Shown here one piece after another: positions 46,897-56,247 of a stretch of 64,000 nt of DNA. The stretch is from assembly GCF_034928825.1 (NCBI RefSeq), contig NZ_JAYFUL010000026.1:1-64000 (forward strand). Reading direction: 5' to 3'. The DNA is from Arcicella aquatica (GTDB lineage Bacteria; Bacteroidota; Bacteroidia; Cytophagales; Spirosomataceae). The first letter of the stretch is position 1. The number at the start of each line of letters is the position of its first letter. A model generated the notes under the pieces. The model made no database searches. It had not been told where the DNA came from and worked only from the letters and a program-made list of their open reading frames with translations. The translations under genes and the position numbers were made by a program.

Positions 46897-48792
46897 TTAT
46901 AATCTGTCTATTGAATTTTTAATCATTGTATTTAGTTCGTTTAAAGCATACTTTCTGATTACTTTGTCTCTATTCTTTTTTGCATTAACCTCTTGTGAAA
47001 TTTTTGTATGCAACTTCTGTAGTAATTCTTTCTCTTGTCGTTGATGTTCTTGTATTGTTACATTTAAGTATGTTTTTTCTGGGAAATATCTATACTCAAA
47101 GAAATGCTTTAATCTGAAAATACTGTCGTTGCTAAGATTAAGAATTGTTTCAGCAAACTTTTTAGAGTTTAGTCTTGCTAACATTGGTGTGTGTTCAATT
47201 ATATTACCTAAATCATCATTGTATTCTCGTGTTTTTTGATAAAGTTCATCAACATTGCCATTGGTTATGTTGTAGAATATATCATCTACAACAACATTTG
47301 ATTTATCGTGCTTAATTTTTTCTAAAATTTCTCGTGTATATTTTACGAGAAACTTAAACTCTTCAGTTTTGTCAGATGCATACTCTTTCTGCCACGAACC
47401 CCAAGTAAGCATTGAAAATCCTCTACTGTCTTTAAATTCAGCAAGGTTTGTTTTCTTTATTAGTTGTTTTGCTCTATTGATAACCTGCAATTTGCTTTTT
47501 TTCTTGTATAGTTTTGTGTCTATAAGAGAAAATAGAATACCTGAAATATGCAGTATTTCTGTTATGTGAAAATCTTCTGTCGTGAAAAAACTCGTGCTTA
47601 CACTATCTAATAAAATTAAAAAATTATCATCATCTAATAGCTGCCAATACCAAAGTTTTTCCCAGTCTTTTTCTACTTTATCTTTTGCATAAATTGTAGA
47701 GTTGTTAATTTCAGAAGCTATATCTGTATAGTCTCCATTTTTTATAAAATCAATTAGTGCGAATGGCGTAAATAATTTAGTTGAATGCAAAAGGGAATAT
47801 GTAGCAACAACTTCTTCGTATTGTGTGTATTTTCTTTCACGCTTGTCATCAGAGGAAAATTGAGTTTGCTGAAACGAAGTTATGTCTTCGTTTCCAGTCT
47901 TAAATTCAAGGAAGTAAATTAAGAAATAGCTTAAATAATTTTTGATTAACTCTTTATATTTTTCCTCTTCTTTTGATAGCTCTTTGTCGGTAAAACTGAG
48001 TAATCTTTCAAAATCGTAAATAGCTCTTTGTAACACTCGAAGATTTTCTTTTCTAGAAATATCAAAAGTTTTTATTATTAAGTCCTTTGATGCAAGTAAA
48101 AAAGGTTTTATTTCGCTTGTAACAGAGTCTAAAAAGAAATCAATAGCTTGTCCTGTGTCTGGTTTGATTTCAAATGTTTGTCCAATTATTTTTTCTTTAA
48201 AAACGGGATATCTGAATTTACTATTATTTGTGTTTTCTTCGTCTATTTTATCTTCGTCGGAAATCAAGATTACTTTGCATTGTGAGTGTTCTACAAAGTC
48301 ATTAATAAAACCATATAGTTCGTCAAGTGGGATTTTACAACGTTCAACATCATCAAATATTAGGATACGATTTCCTTTGATTTTATCATTTGAAGATTTG
48401 AAAATAGAAATCGGGTCAAAATTTATATTGATACTACCGTCAGCTTTGTTGTCCTTGTCATAGTCAAAATCTATTTTTAAAGTTGATTTGATAAAACCTT
48501 TGAAAATGTCGGTTGCGAATTTTGCACCTTTAGAATATAGAAATGGTGATATTTTAGCCTTTAGTGATTCGGTTATTTCGCTTTTCTTAGCAACACCATT
48601 AAGTGAAACATAAATGGGTTTTAAATTTACATCGCCTTCTTCAATTTCTTGTGCATTTTCCCATTCTTCAATTATTCTTCTAATGAAATATGTTTTCCCT
48701 GCCCCCCATTTCCCTTTTAACATTACTGCAAAATTGGGATTTTGAGAAGTCACGAAGTAATTAAGATATTCCTTTGCTGTCTGATTTGTCAT
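46897..48792 (-). CDS. KAP-family P-loop NTPase
   Basis: The N-terminus has Walker A GKWGAGKT at 27-34 (FAVMLKGKWGAGKTYFIRRII). Walker B is RILIFDDVERC at about residue 150, followed by the sensor-like CKVILISDEDKI, the arrangement of KAP NTPases. There are no membrane insertions of the kind some KAP proteins have. The long C-terminal part (about 250-631) is helical and unrecognised. KAP-type NTPases are frequent in phage-defence islands and are involved in phage exclusion in some systems (for example PifA-like proteins). It sits alone between copies of repeat B, so its partner, if any, is not adjacent in an operon. Confidence 0.85.
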   Translation of the reverse strand: MTNQTAKEYLNYFVTSQNPNFAVMLKGKWGAGKTYFIRRIIEEWENAQEIEEGDVNLKPIYVSLNGVAKKSEITESLKAKISPFLYSKGAKFATDIFKGFIKSTLKIDFDYDKDNKADGSININFDPISIFKSSNDKIKGNRILIFDDVERCKIPLDELYGFINDFVEHSQCKVILISDEDKIDEENTNNSKFRYPVFKEKIIGQTFEIKPDTGQAIDFFLDSVTSEIKPFLLASKDLIIKTFDISRKENLRVLQRAIYDFERLLSFTDKELSKEEEKYKELIKNYLSYFLIYFLEFKTGNEDITSFQQTQFSSDDKRERKYTQYEEVVATYSLLHSTKLFTPFALIDFIKNGDYTDIASEINNSTIYAKDKVEKDWEKLWYWQLLDDDNFLILLDSVSTSFFTTEDFHITEILHISGILFSLIDTKLYKKKSKLQVINRAKQLIKKTNLAEFKDSRGFSMLTWGSWQKEYASDKTEEFKFLVKYTREILEKIKHDKSNVVVDDIFYNITNGNVDELYQKTREYNDDLGNIIEHTPMLARLNSKKFAETILNLSNDSIFRLKHFFEYRYFPEKTYLNVTIQEHQRQEKELLQKLHTKISQEVNAKKNRDKVIRKYALNELNTMIKNSIDRL

Positions 48793-48823
48793 TGTCTAAG
48801 TTGGGGGTCTTTAATATAGCTGC

Positions 48824-49193
48824 TAACTCCCTAATATGCGAAAGTTTTCTAGTACTTTTTGTATTATTATGCCAGTTTTTGTAATTCCTAATGTAGTTGA
48901 TTTCTTAGTAATTCTAAACAATTCACTTACTTTAAATTTAATTGACCAAACAAACTAACAATTTTCGAAAGACTTACTTTAATCATGGGTATAACTATAA
49001 ATGAGAAACAAGCCCTAAAAACAAAAAGAGCAGGCAAAAACCTACTTTTCCAAAATCTTCAAGTCGAACGATAACTCCATAAAAGAAACCACCGAAGCCG
49101 CCCGCTAGACTAGCCGTCCGCACAGATTATTTCAACATCACCTTCATTGCATTGCTTGCAGCCATGACGAAGGTGATGTTATTAATTGCTGCC
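48824..49193 (-). repeat. Intergenic repeat B, copy 2
   Basis: This is the second copy of the block at 46469-46893, again filling nearly the whole gap between two minus-strand genes. Its last part carries a cleaner hairpin: AACATCACCTTC pairs perfectly with GAAGGTGATGTT (about 49132-49180), 20 bases from the stop codon of the gene ending at 49199. The opening motif CTAACT-C-CCTAATATGCG recurs in shortened form near 50336 (GCAGCTAACTCGTAAATAC). Confidence 0.8.
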
Positions 49194-49198
49194 ATCTT

Positions 49199-49930
49199 TT
49201 ATTCATGTATTAAAATTCGGGTTAATGCGTCACGAAGTTTCTGCTGTAAATCATCTATACTTTTGAATAAAAGAATTTGTCTTGATTGTAAGTCAAAGGT
49301 TAAATTTTCAACTGAACTTGCTACCATCAAAACAGGTTTGTCCATGCCGTGTGCTAATCCTAATTCATAATATACATTTGGATTTCTTCCATCAATGTTT
49401 GCTATGACGAGTCTTGCTTGTGCCATTTGTTTGATAATGCTAGGTAAAATCTCTCCTCTAATAAATTCTTCATCGCCTCTAACACATTTCAGTCCCATTC
49501 TTTCACAAGTTTTCTTAATGGCGAAAAATTGTTTCTCAAAAGCTGGGTTAAATGGTGTCAGAACAAAAACTAAATCTTTCTGAATTGATAAGTCATTTTC
49601 TTTTACTCCTGAATATTTAAGAAAATTCGTATAAAATACTTTTTGAGCATTAGAAGATAAAGGTGTAACGTTTGGTGAGGATAAAAAGAGATGATTGATG
49701 TCTTCCCATCTTGCACCATTTGCCAAGAGTTTGTCAGTAAGTTGATAAATTTTATCTTCATAAGACTTACGCATATATTCTATCTCTACTATTTGTTTTT
49801 CCTCTTTACGTTTCTTTTGCAAATTCCTTATTTTTTCAAAATATAAGAGAGCCGTTGTTAAAATTCCAATAAATGAAAATGTCATTATTAGAATTTGTGT
49901 CAATGTATTATTGTCAATTAGTTTATCCAT
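49199..49930 (-). CDS. Membrane-anchored TIR-like / deoxyribosyltransferase-like protein
   Basis: The protein has an N-terminal membrane helix (ILIMTFSFIGILTTALLYF, about 13-31), then a basic coiled coil (about 35-70) and a C-terminal domain from about residue 115. That domain reads KDLVFVLTPFNPAFEKQFFAIKKTCERMGLKCVR, then GEILPSIIKQMAQARLVIANI and NPNVYYELGLAHGMDKPVLMV. It is the nucleoside-deoxyribosyltransferase/TIR-like fold, with the putative catalytic E189 in YELG. Domains of this type serve as NAD-cleaving or nucleotide-sensing effectors in several anti-phage systems. It lies 8 bases after a small membrane-protein gene, so the two are probably one unit. Confidence 0.75.
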   Translation of the reverse strand: MDKLIDNNTLTQILIMTFSFIGILTTALLYFEKIRNLQKKRKEEKQIVEIEYMRKSYEDKIYQLTDKLLANGARWEDINHLFLSSPNVTPLSSNAQKVFYTNFLKYSGVKENDLSIQKDLVFVLTPFNPAFEKQFFAIKKTCERMGLKCVRGDEEFIRGEILPSIIKQMAQARLVIANIDGRNPNVYYELGLAHGMDKPVLMVASSVENLTFDLQSRQILLFKSIDDLQQKLRDALTRILIHE

Positions 49931-49938
49931 TTTTATTA

Positions 49939-50298
49939 CTAATTTAATAAGTTAAGTGAAATAAGCATTAAAGAAACGGAAACTAAGAAGTTTAAAATTC
50001 CTAAAAAAATTGTATAACTTATCTTTATCTGAACAAAGCAGTCGGTAGAACGTTTCCAAATAAAAACAGTAAGAATAGAAATTAATAGGTAGCACACAAA
50101 ATACATTAGTCCATCTGTAGAATTTTTCGTGTCCTTAATGATAAATGCAATAATGAATGACAATCCTAAAAAATTTAAGTCAACAGGTAATTCTAAAAGA
50201 GCTTTAATAAATATAGGAATATTGGGTCTTTGGTCAATGAATAGTTTTAGTAAAAATGATAAAACTACCAAAATAATTGAAAGTAAATATCCTGTCAT
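49939..50298 (-). CDS. Small four-helix membrane protein, partner of the TIR-like protein
   Basis: The 119-residue protein is almost entirely hydrophobic, with about four membrane helices (SIILVVLSFLLKLFI, NFLGLSFIIAFIIK, LMYFVCYLLISILTVFIW, YTIFLGILNFLVSVSLMLISL). It has no recognisable motif. It is transcribed just ahead of the membrane-anchored TIR-like gene with an 8-base gap. It could be the membrane-disrupting or sensing partner of that protein. The role is inferred from position only. Confidence 0.65.
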   Translation of the reverse strand: MTGYLLSIILVVLSFLLKLFIDQRPNIPIFIKALLELPVDLNFLGLSFIIAFIIKDTKNSTDGLMYFVCYLLISILTVFIWKRSTDCFVQIKISYTIFLGILNFLVSVSLMLISLNLLN

Positions 50299-50550
50299 CT
50301 TTTAATATTGTTTTTTAATGAGTGTTTTTCATATGTTGCAGCTAACTCGTAAATACAAGTATGTTTTTTGCTATTTTTTCCCTAAAACTAAGTAATAGAT
50401 ATAAACAAAGCTATTGTTAGCTTTTAATAATTTCGTATCCCAATAATACAAAGTGCGAATTGTGTACTCTACTTATTGATGTGTGTAAGGGCTAGATTGC
50501 TTTGAGTGTTTTTCTCAAGATGTACCCAAGTTAAAATCACATTAATAACA

Positions 50551-51138
50551 TTATCTAAAATACACATCCACCATTCTACTCCCTAAACTTCCATCATTTA
50601 ATACAATAGGTCTTTTCATTGATTTTAGGACACCTTTAGAAACAGCATATCTGAGTCCTTTTGAGAGTTCGTCTTGCTGAAACTCCCTATTCAATTCTTC
50701 TCTACAATAATTCGTAATCTCTTTTAAGTATTTGTAGCCGTCATTAAAAAGACCTGAATTCAGTAAAACTTCATTAATAAATGAATCAATGCTTCGTTTA
50801 GATTTAGCACTTAAAAAATATTCAACGTTCTTTTTGTTGTCATTTTTGAATCTTACAAGAGCTTCCGCTTTATTAACATAATTGGGAATATTAGAATTTA
50901 GGTTGAAAATTTTCATCCCCTCAAACCCTAATTTATCACCTATTTCTCTGGCAAAAGACTCACTTAGAAATCTAGACCCATTCAAAATACCATATAAATG
51001 TGAGGGAGATTTATCTAAAAATTCTGCAAAACCCGGAACTTCCAAATCTATGATTTCCATAAGCCTTCGTAATTTATTGGATATTTTTTCGGAATATTCA
51101 ACATTTTCTTCTTTCATCCTGTAAAAGGATGAAAACAT
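50551..51138 (-). CDS. Putative helix-turn-helix DNA-binding protein
   Basis: The N-terminal 80 residues (KISNKLRRLMEIIDLEVPGFAEFLDKSPSHLYGILNGSRFLSESFAREIGDKLGF) have the pattern of an XRE-type helix-turn-helix. Residues about 90-195 are helical and unrecognised and include FQQDELSKGLRYAVSKGVLKSM, which looks like a second winged-helix. The ATG at 51115-51117 (MKEENVEYSE) is an alternative start. It is the promoter-proximal gene of the minus-strand island and may control it. Confidence 0.65.
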   Translation of the reverse strand: MFSSFYRMKEENVEYSEKISNKLRRLMEIIDLEVPGFAEFLDKSPSHLYGILNGSRFLSESFAREIGDKLGFEGMKIFNLNSNIPNYVNKAEALVRFKNDNKKNVEYFLSAKSKRSIDSFINEVLLNSGLFNDGYKYLKEITNYCREELNREFQQDELSKGLRYAVSKGVLKSMKRPIVLNDGSLGSRMVDVYFR

Positions 51139-51328
51139 TTACGCTAAATATTATCATATATTTACTTTTTTTTGAAAAATATATTTTATATTTGAATAAG
51201 TTATAGCTAATAGCTATTTCATTATTTTTTTGGCATTAAACTAAAAAGTCTCGACTGCAAATTCCGACAATTTGAACAAGGCGAGGCGGTAGATTTAATG
51301 CCTGTGTGACTACTTTTGCGTAATTTTG

Positions 51329-51418
51329 GCAATGTAGCACACGGGCTCTACCGTTTTACCGTCCTTGTCGCCGTCGGAAGCGTGCAGTGCGGTCGGTAGT
51401 AGCCCTGTGCTATATTGC
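51329..51418. other. Long imperfect hairpin, attC-like in shape
   Basis: GCAATgTAGCACA at 51329-51341 pairs with TGTGCTAtATTGC at 51406-51418. The stem continues through GGGCT-CTACCG against CGGTAGTAGCCC, with one unpaired base on each side. It carries a central region of about 45 bases with further CCGAC/GTCGG pairing. It lies in the 490-bp gap between the minus-strand HTH gene and the plus-strand TlpA gene. Two long arms with extra-helical bases resemble integron attC sites, though no integrase is present in the window. No gene is visible in the rest of the gap. Confidence 0.55.
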
Positions 51419-51626
51419 TTTCAAAGCCTTCTGCAAGAGACTCGTAAAATAGGTGCGAGTTATGAAACATTTCTTTTTTTATCCCAATCATGCTAAGGCT
51501 GTGTTCAGCCTTAATGTCAGTGCCTGCCCTAAACAGCGCTACAAGAACATCATCAAAGCGCCTGTATAAGGTCGCTTACCATCTTTTGTTTTAATGTTTT
51601 AATACATTCATCTAAAAACTAAACCC

Positions 51627-52976
51627 ATGAACGCAAAAATCTGCGTAAGGGCATTGCTATGCCTTTACTTTTTCATATCTGTCCATTATCTAACCGCCCA
51701 GTCGCTTAAGGTGGGAGACAATATCCCACCTGAGCTTTGGAACTTGTCTCTAAAAGTGGCCAACCACCCACAAGGCAAACAAAGCCTGACACTCAGTGAG
51801 TATAAGGATAAACTAATCATCCTAGACTTCTGGGCTACTTGGTGTGCTCCCTGTATTAAATCACTCAGTAAGCTGGATAGCCTTCAGCGGAAGTTTGGCT
51901 CGGAAATAGTCGTTATCCCTATCACCAATGAAACCGCTGGCAAAGTGCTACCTTTATTCAACAAGCGAGGCTGGCGGCTACCCAGTGTGCTGGAAGACAC
52001 CATCGTGAGGCAATACTTTCCTTACTACGGTCTCCCCCACCAAGTATGGATTAGGAATGGCGTGTTTTTTGGTGAGTCTGCTTCCTCTGCGTATGCCAAT
52101 GTCACCAACATTAACCGTGCTTTAAAAGGAGATGATTTCGTCCTTTCTCATACCACTCCTCCCGTTAGCTTTGATTTTAATCTTCCGCTGTTCTATAATG
52201 GTAACGGAGGTACTTTGGAGCATCCCCGCATGAGGTCGGTCTTCTCTAAACGCATTAATGTTGATGTGGGAGGAATCCGCCTAGGCAAAAACAGCATCAT
52301 GCTATACAATGCTTATTTTATCACCCTCATCTATGAGATGTACAGTGCCTACATCCCCTTTGTCGGTAGAACCAACCGCATTGTCTGGGAAGTAAGTGAC
52401 TCGCTTAAACATGAGTTGCTGGGTACCTACAGAAAGGAAACGGGTATTTACGAGCAAGACAAAGACTACCAGCAATGGCAGAACCAATATATGTATTGTT
52501 ATGAGTTAAGCTTGGATACCTCGCTAAACATCTCCCGCAAAGCACTTCGGGAATTTATGAGTGATGATATTAACCGCTATCTAACACTGGAAAAAGGCGT
52601 GAAAGCCGTCGTAGAAAAAAGGACAATACCCTGTTATGCTATTGTTCGGCTGGAACATACCTCTACCCTGCCTTCCTTGAAGGTTGATGCTGGGAATGTT
52701 GAATCTGCTGAATCTAGTAATGCTGATTTCTTCACATTGAATAATCAATCCATCAAACGTTTAACCAGCTACGTTAGTGCGGTATTATCAAGCCAGCCTT
52801 ACCCTGTCATGGATAGGATTCTTTCGGACACTAATGTCTCCATTCAGCTGGATAAAAAGCATCTTACCATTCCGACGATTAAAAGAGCCCTCAATACAAT
52901 CGGTTTTGATTTGGCACTGACAACACAGGAAATGGATGTAATCGTCGTAAAATATGCTAATTCTTCAAACCCCTAA
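51627..52976 (+). CDS. TlpA-like thioredoxin-fold protein ahead of susC
   Basis: A signal peptide ending in LTAQ is followed by a thioredoxin-like domain with the redox pair C73-A-P-C76 (LIILDFWATWCAPCIKSL) and YFPYYGLPHQVWI. The C-terminal 250 residues are a separate domain, ending in DKKHLTIPTIKRALNTIGFDLALTTQEMDVIVVKY, a pattern seen in DUF3738-like tails of Bacteroidota TlpA proteins. It is periplasmic. Genes of this kind often stand directly before SusC/SusD pairs, as here with 5 bases between them, and may assist folding or reduction of the uptake proteins or ligand. G+C is visibly higher than in the neighbouring islands. Confidence 0.8.
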   Translation: MNAKICVRALLCLYFFISVHYLTAQSLKVGDNIPPELWNLSLKVANHPQGKQSLTLSEYKDKLIILDFWATWCAPCIKSLSKLDSLQRKFGSEIVVIPITNETAGKVLPLFNKRGWRLPSVLEDTIVRQYFPYYGLPHQVWIRNGVFFGESASSAYANVTNINRALKGDDFVLSHTTPPVSFDFNLPLFYNGNGGTLEHPRMRSVFSKRINVDVGGIRLGKNSIMLYNAYFITLIYEMYSAYIPFVGRTNRIVWEVSDSLKHELLGTYRKETGIYEQDKDYQQWQNQYMYCYELSLDTSLNISRKALREFMSDDINRYLTLEKGVKAVVEKRTIPCYAIVRLEHTSTLPSLKVDAGNVESAESSNADFFTLNNQSIKRLTSYVSAVLSSQPYPVMDRILSDTNVSIQLDKKHLTIPTIKRALNTIGFDLALTTQEMDVIVVKYANSSNP

Positions 52977-52981
52977 GCAGC

Positions 52982-55900
52982 ATGAGAAAAGTCTATTTTG
53001 TAAATTTTGTAAGTATACTATTCTTGATCAATATCTTAATAGCATACTCTTCACCCTTGTATGCCCAGCTGTTAAAAAGCAGGGTGATTACTGCCTCAGA
53101 TGGAATCGAGCTTCCCGGTGCATCCGTAAGACTCATTAAACAAGGGACTGGGACGCTTACAGATAAGAATGGTTTCTTTGAAATCAGTGCTACTCTTCCC
53201 AGTGATACACTGGTAATCAGCAGTATTGGCTTTAAGTCCCTCAAAATACCTGTTGCTGTTTCCTCTTCTAAGCAAATCTTACCTGCCTCTCTCAGCATGG
53301 AGATACAAAACAGTGAACTTCAGGAGGTAATCGTTTCTACGGGATACACTAAAATCAGCAGTGAAAGAGCCACAGGGTCTTTTACCCATCTTAATAATGA
53401 ACTCATCAACCGAAGCGTCAGTACCGATATTTTGAGCCGTTTAGAGGGAGTAAGTGCTGGGCTGCAATTTTACAAAACCAGCATATCTCCTCACGGAAAT
53501 ACCTCAGACTTAAGAGTCAGGGGGCTTAGCACCATTCATGCCTCAAGTGCTCCTTTAATCGTAATCGATAACTTTCCTTATGAGGGGGATCTTAATACCA
53601 TCAATCCCAATGATGTGGAAGACATCACCATCCTCAAAGATGCAGCCGCTACTTCTATCTGGGGTGTTCGGGCTGGCAATGGCGTAATCGTCATTACCAC
53701 CAAGCAAGGGAAGTACAATAAAAAAACAGCAATCAGTTTCCAGTCTAACTTTACTTCGGCTGATAAACCTGACCTATTCTACAATCCTGCCTTTTTGAAT
53801 GCCCAAGACTTGATTGACTTTCAACGCTTACGTTTTATCAATGGTGGCTTCCAACAAAATAACTGGACTCTCCTCCCTCCTGCTGTTGAACTCCAAATTG
53901 CTGCTCAGCAAGGAAAGATTAGTAATGTGGAGATGGAACGGCAACTAAAACTTTTGGCCACCAAAGATATCAGAAAAGACATGCTCAAATACTTGTATCA
54001 GACTCCTCTGAATCAACAATATTCTCTGAATATTTCAGGGGGTAATAATGACCTGAAATATGTCACATCCCTTGGATTTGATAAAAACCTTTCCGCAAAC
54101 GTCGGGTTTAGTTCCTCAAGGGTAACACTCAATAATCAACTAAATTATAGACTGGGTAGAAAACTGGAGGTATTTAGTAGCTTGTACTATGTCCTTCAGG
54201 CTTACAAAAACAATGGGCTACAGCCATCAGCCCTTATTCCTAGAGAAGGCGGGGCATTACAATCTTATACTGCTCTGATAGAGGATAATGGATTGCCAGC
54301 AGCCATCCCCTACAAATACCGTCAAACCTACATTGATGCTGCTGATGCTGCCACATCTACTGGCTTATTAAACTGGCAGTATAGACCCTTGGAGGAACTT
54401 AACTTTTCTGATAATACCTCCAACAATAACGAGATAAGAATGAACACTGGCTTGCGATACTCCTTGTTTTCTGATTTAGCCCTTGACCTTAAATACCAAT
54501 TCAGAAGTGCTACTGGGGAAGTCCGTAATTACTATGCACCTGAAACGTACTATGTCAGAGACCTCATTAATCGCTTTACTCAGTCTAATGGTACTAGTGT
54601 CATCCCTCTGGGGGGAATCTTATCGGGTTCAAGATCTGCTGGCAAGAGTCATTATGGCCGTTTGCAACTTAACTATCATAAATCACTCCAGCAACACCAA
54701 CTAGATGCACTGGCTGGGGCTGAAATCAGGGAGGATCAATCAACAGCGGAACCTGGTTACTTATTATACGGTTATGACAATCAGACATTGACGAGTTCCC
54801 CTTATCTCAATTATGAAACTAGCTATCCCCTACGACCTAGGTCTGCCAGCAGAATCCCTAATACCATTGCTGATGTCCAGCATTTCACTGACCGATTTAT
54901 CTCTTATTTTGCCAATGCTGCCTACACGTTTGATCAAAAATATACCCTGACACTCAGTAGCAGGTGGGATGCTTCCAATATATTTGGGGTAGCCACGAAT
55001 CAAAAAGGGGTTCCACTCTGGTCTGTGGGTGGATTATGGAACCTCAAGCAGGAGTACTTTGCCTCAGCCTCAAGTAATACGATTGATGTGCTAAAGCTTA
55101 GAGCGACTTACGGGGTTAACGGTAATATTAATAAGCAGGTAAGTACCATGCCAAGTATTACTAACAGTATCGGTACGGTGACCAACTTACCTGCTGCACA
55201 GCTCTTAAGCATCGGGAATCCCTCTTTAAGGTGGGAGAAGGTGAGCGTCTGGAATACTGCCCTTGACTTTTCTTTCCTGAATGGCAGCATTCGGGGCAGT
55301 TTGGAATACTATCAAAAAGCGGGTAGTGACCTGATTGGCTATGATTATCTAGATCCAACCACTGGAATCTTTTCAATAGGACTGGGTGGAATCACCAATA
55401 TTGATAGTCGGATTAATGCTGCAAACATGCTTACCAAGGGAATGGATGTGGAAATCAGTGGGCTCATTACTAAGGGTAAGTTCAAATGGTCTGCTGTGCT
55501 ACTGGCGAGCTGGACAAAAAACAGGATTACCAAGTACAGTGGCACAGAATCACCTGCTATCCAGTCTTTTTTCCCCGTGTCTAACGCTGCAAGGGCTCCA
55601 GCCAGAGAAGGTAAGTCGGCGGATGTCCTTTATGCCTTGCCTTGGTATGGCTTAAATCCTGCCACAGGGGCAATGCTAGTGTATTCCAATAACGAATTGA
55701 ATGAGAACTATGCTGCCTACTGGTCGTCATTGCAAACGGCTAGTCTTCAAGAAATGGGCGTAACAGTACCTCAACATTTTGGAAGCTTTAGGAACACGCT
55801 GACTTGGAAGGGGCTAAGCCTTAGCGTCAATGTTGTTTATAAGGCTGGATACAATTTTAGAAGAAGCAGTATCAATTATACTAACCTAATCAACTATGGG

Positions 55901-56242
55901 AATGGGCACAAGGATTACTTGTTAAGGTGGAAGGTTCCTGGAGACGAATTACATACAATTGTCCCAGCCCTCAGCATGCGAGCTAATACCACCAGAGAGA
56001 ATATCTATCTCAATAATGAAATGCTTATTGAAAACGGAGCACATCTTAGGTTGAAAGACATCAATCTTAGTTATAAGTTTTCTGCTCCTACACTGGGACT
56101 AAGCAATGTATCGGTTTTCATGTATGTCAATAATGTAGGAATATTATGGCGTGCCAATAAAGCAGGTTTAGACCCTGATTTCCCAACCTCAGACTACCCT
56201 CCTATCAGAACTTACTCTTTGGGCTTTAAAATTGACCTTTAA
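52982..56242 (+). CDS. susC: SusC-type TonB-dependent outer-membrane transporter
   Basis: The 1086-residue protein has a signal peptide (FVSILFLINILIAYSSPLYAQ), then a carboxypeptidase-regulatory-like domain (about 35-110: RVITASDGIELPGASVRLI, TDKNGFFEIS). It has the SusC/RagA plug signature (STDILSRLEGVSAGLQF, LRVRGLSTIHASSAPLIVIDNFPYEGD, NPNDVEDITILKDAAATSIWGVRAGNGVIVITTKQGK) and a full-length barrel ending in SLGFKIDL. With its SusD partner it would import a glycan, peptide or other large nutrient. The stop is followed at once by the IS4-like element, which now separates it from susD; the coding sequence itself is intact. Confidence 0.93.
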   Translation: MRKVYFVNFVSILFLINILIAYSSPLYAQLLKSRVITASDGIELPGASVRLIKQGTGTLTDKNGFFEISATLPSDTLVISSIGFKSLKIPVAVSSSKQILPASLSMEIQNSELQEVIVSTGYTKISSERATGSFTHLNNELINRSVSTDILSRLEGVSAGLQFYKTSISPHGNTSDLRVRGLSTIHASSAPLIVIDNFPYEGDLNTINPNDVEDITILKDAAATSIWGVRAGNGVIVITTKQGKYNKKTAISFQSNFTSADKPDLFYNPAFLNAQDLIDFQRLRFINGGFQQNNWTLLPPAVELQIAAQQGKISNVEMERQLKLLATKDIRKDMLKYLYQTPLNQQYSLNISGGNNDLKYVTSLGFDKNLSANVGFSSSRVTLNNQLNYRLGRKLEVFSSLYYVLQAYKNNGLQPSALIPREGGALQSYTALIEDNGLPAAIPYKYRQTYIDAADAATSTGLLNWQYRPLEELNFSDNTSNNNEIRMNTGLRYSLFSDLALDLKYQFRSATGEVRNYYAPETYYVRDLINRFTQSNGTSVIPLGGILSGSRSAGKSHYGRLQLNYHKSLQQHQLDALAGAEIREDQSTAEPGYLLYGYDNQTLTSSPYLNYETSYPLRPRSASRIPNTIADVQHFTDRFISYFANAAYTFDQKYTLTLSSRWDASNIFGVATNQKGVPLWSVGGLWNLKQEYFASASSNTIDVLKLRATYGVNGNINKQVSTMPSITNSIGTVTNLPAAQLLSIGNPSLRWEKVSVWNTALDFSFLNGSIRGSLEYYQKAGSDLIGYDYLDPTTGIFSIGLGGITNIDSRINAANMLTKGMDVEISGLITKGKFKWSAVLLASWTKNRITKYSGTESPAIQSFFPVSNAARAPAREGKSADVLYALPWYGLNPATGAMLVYSNNELNENYAAYWSSLQTASLQEMGVTVPQHFGSFRNTLTWKGLSLSVNVVYKAGYNFRRSSINYTNLINYGNGHKDYLLRWKVPGDELHTIVPALSMRANTTRENIYLNNEMLIENGAHLRLKDINLSYKFSAPTLGLSNVSVFMYVNNVGILWRANKAGLDPDFPTSDYPPIRTYSLGFKIDL

Positions 56243-56247
56243 CTTTA

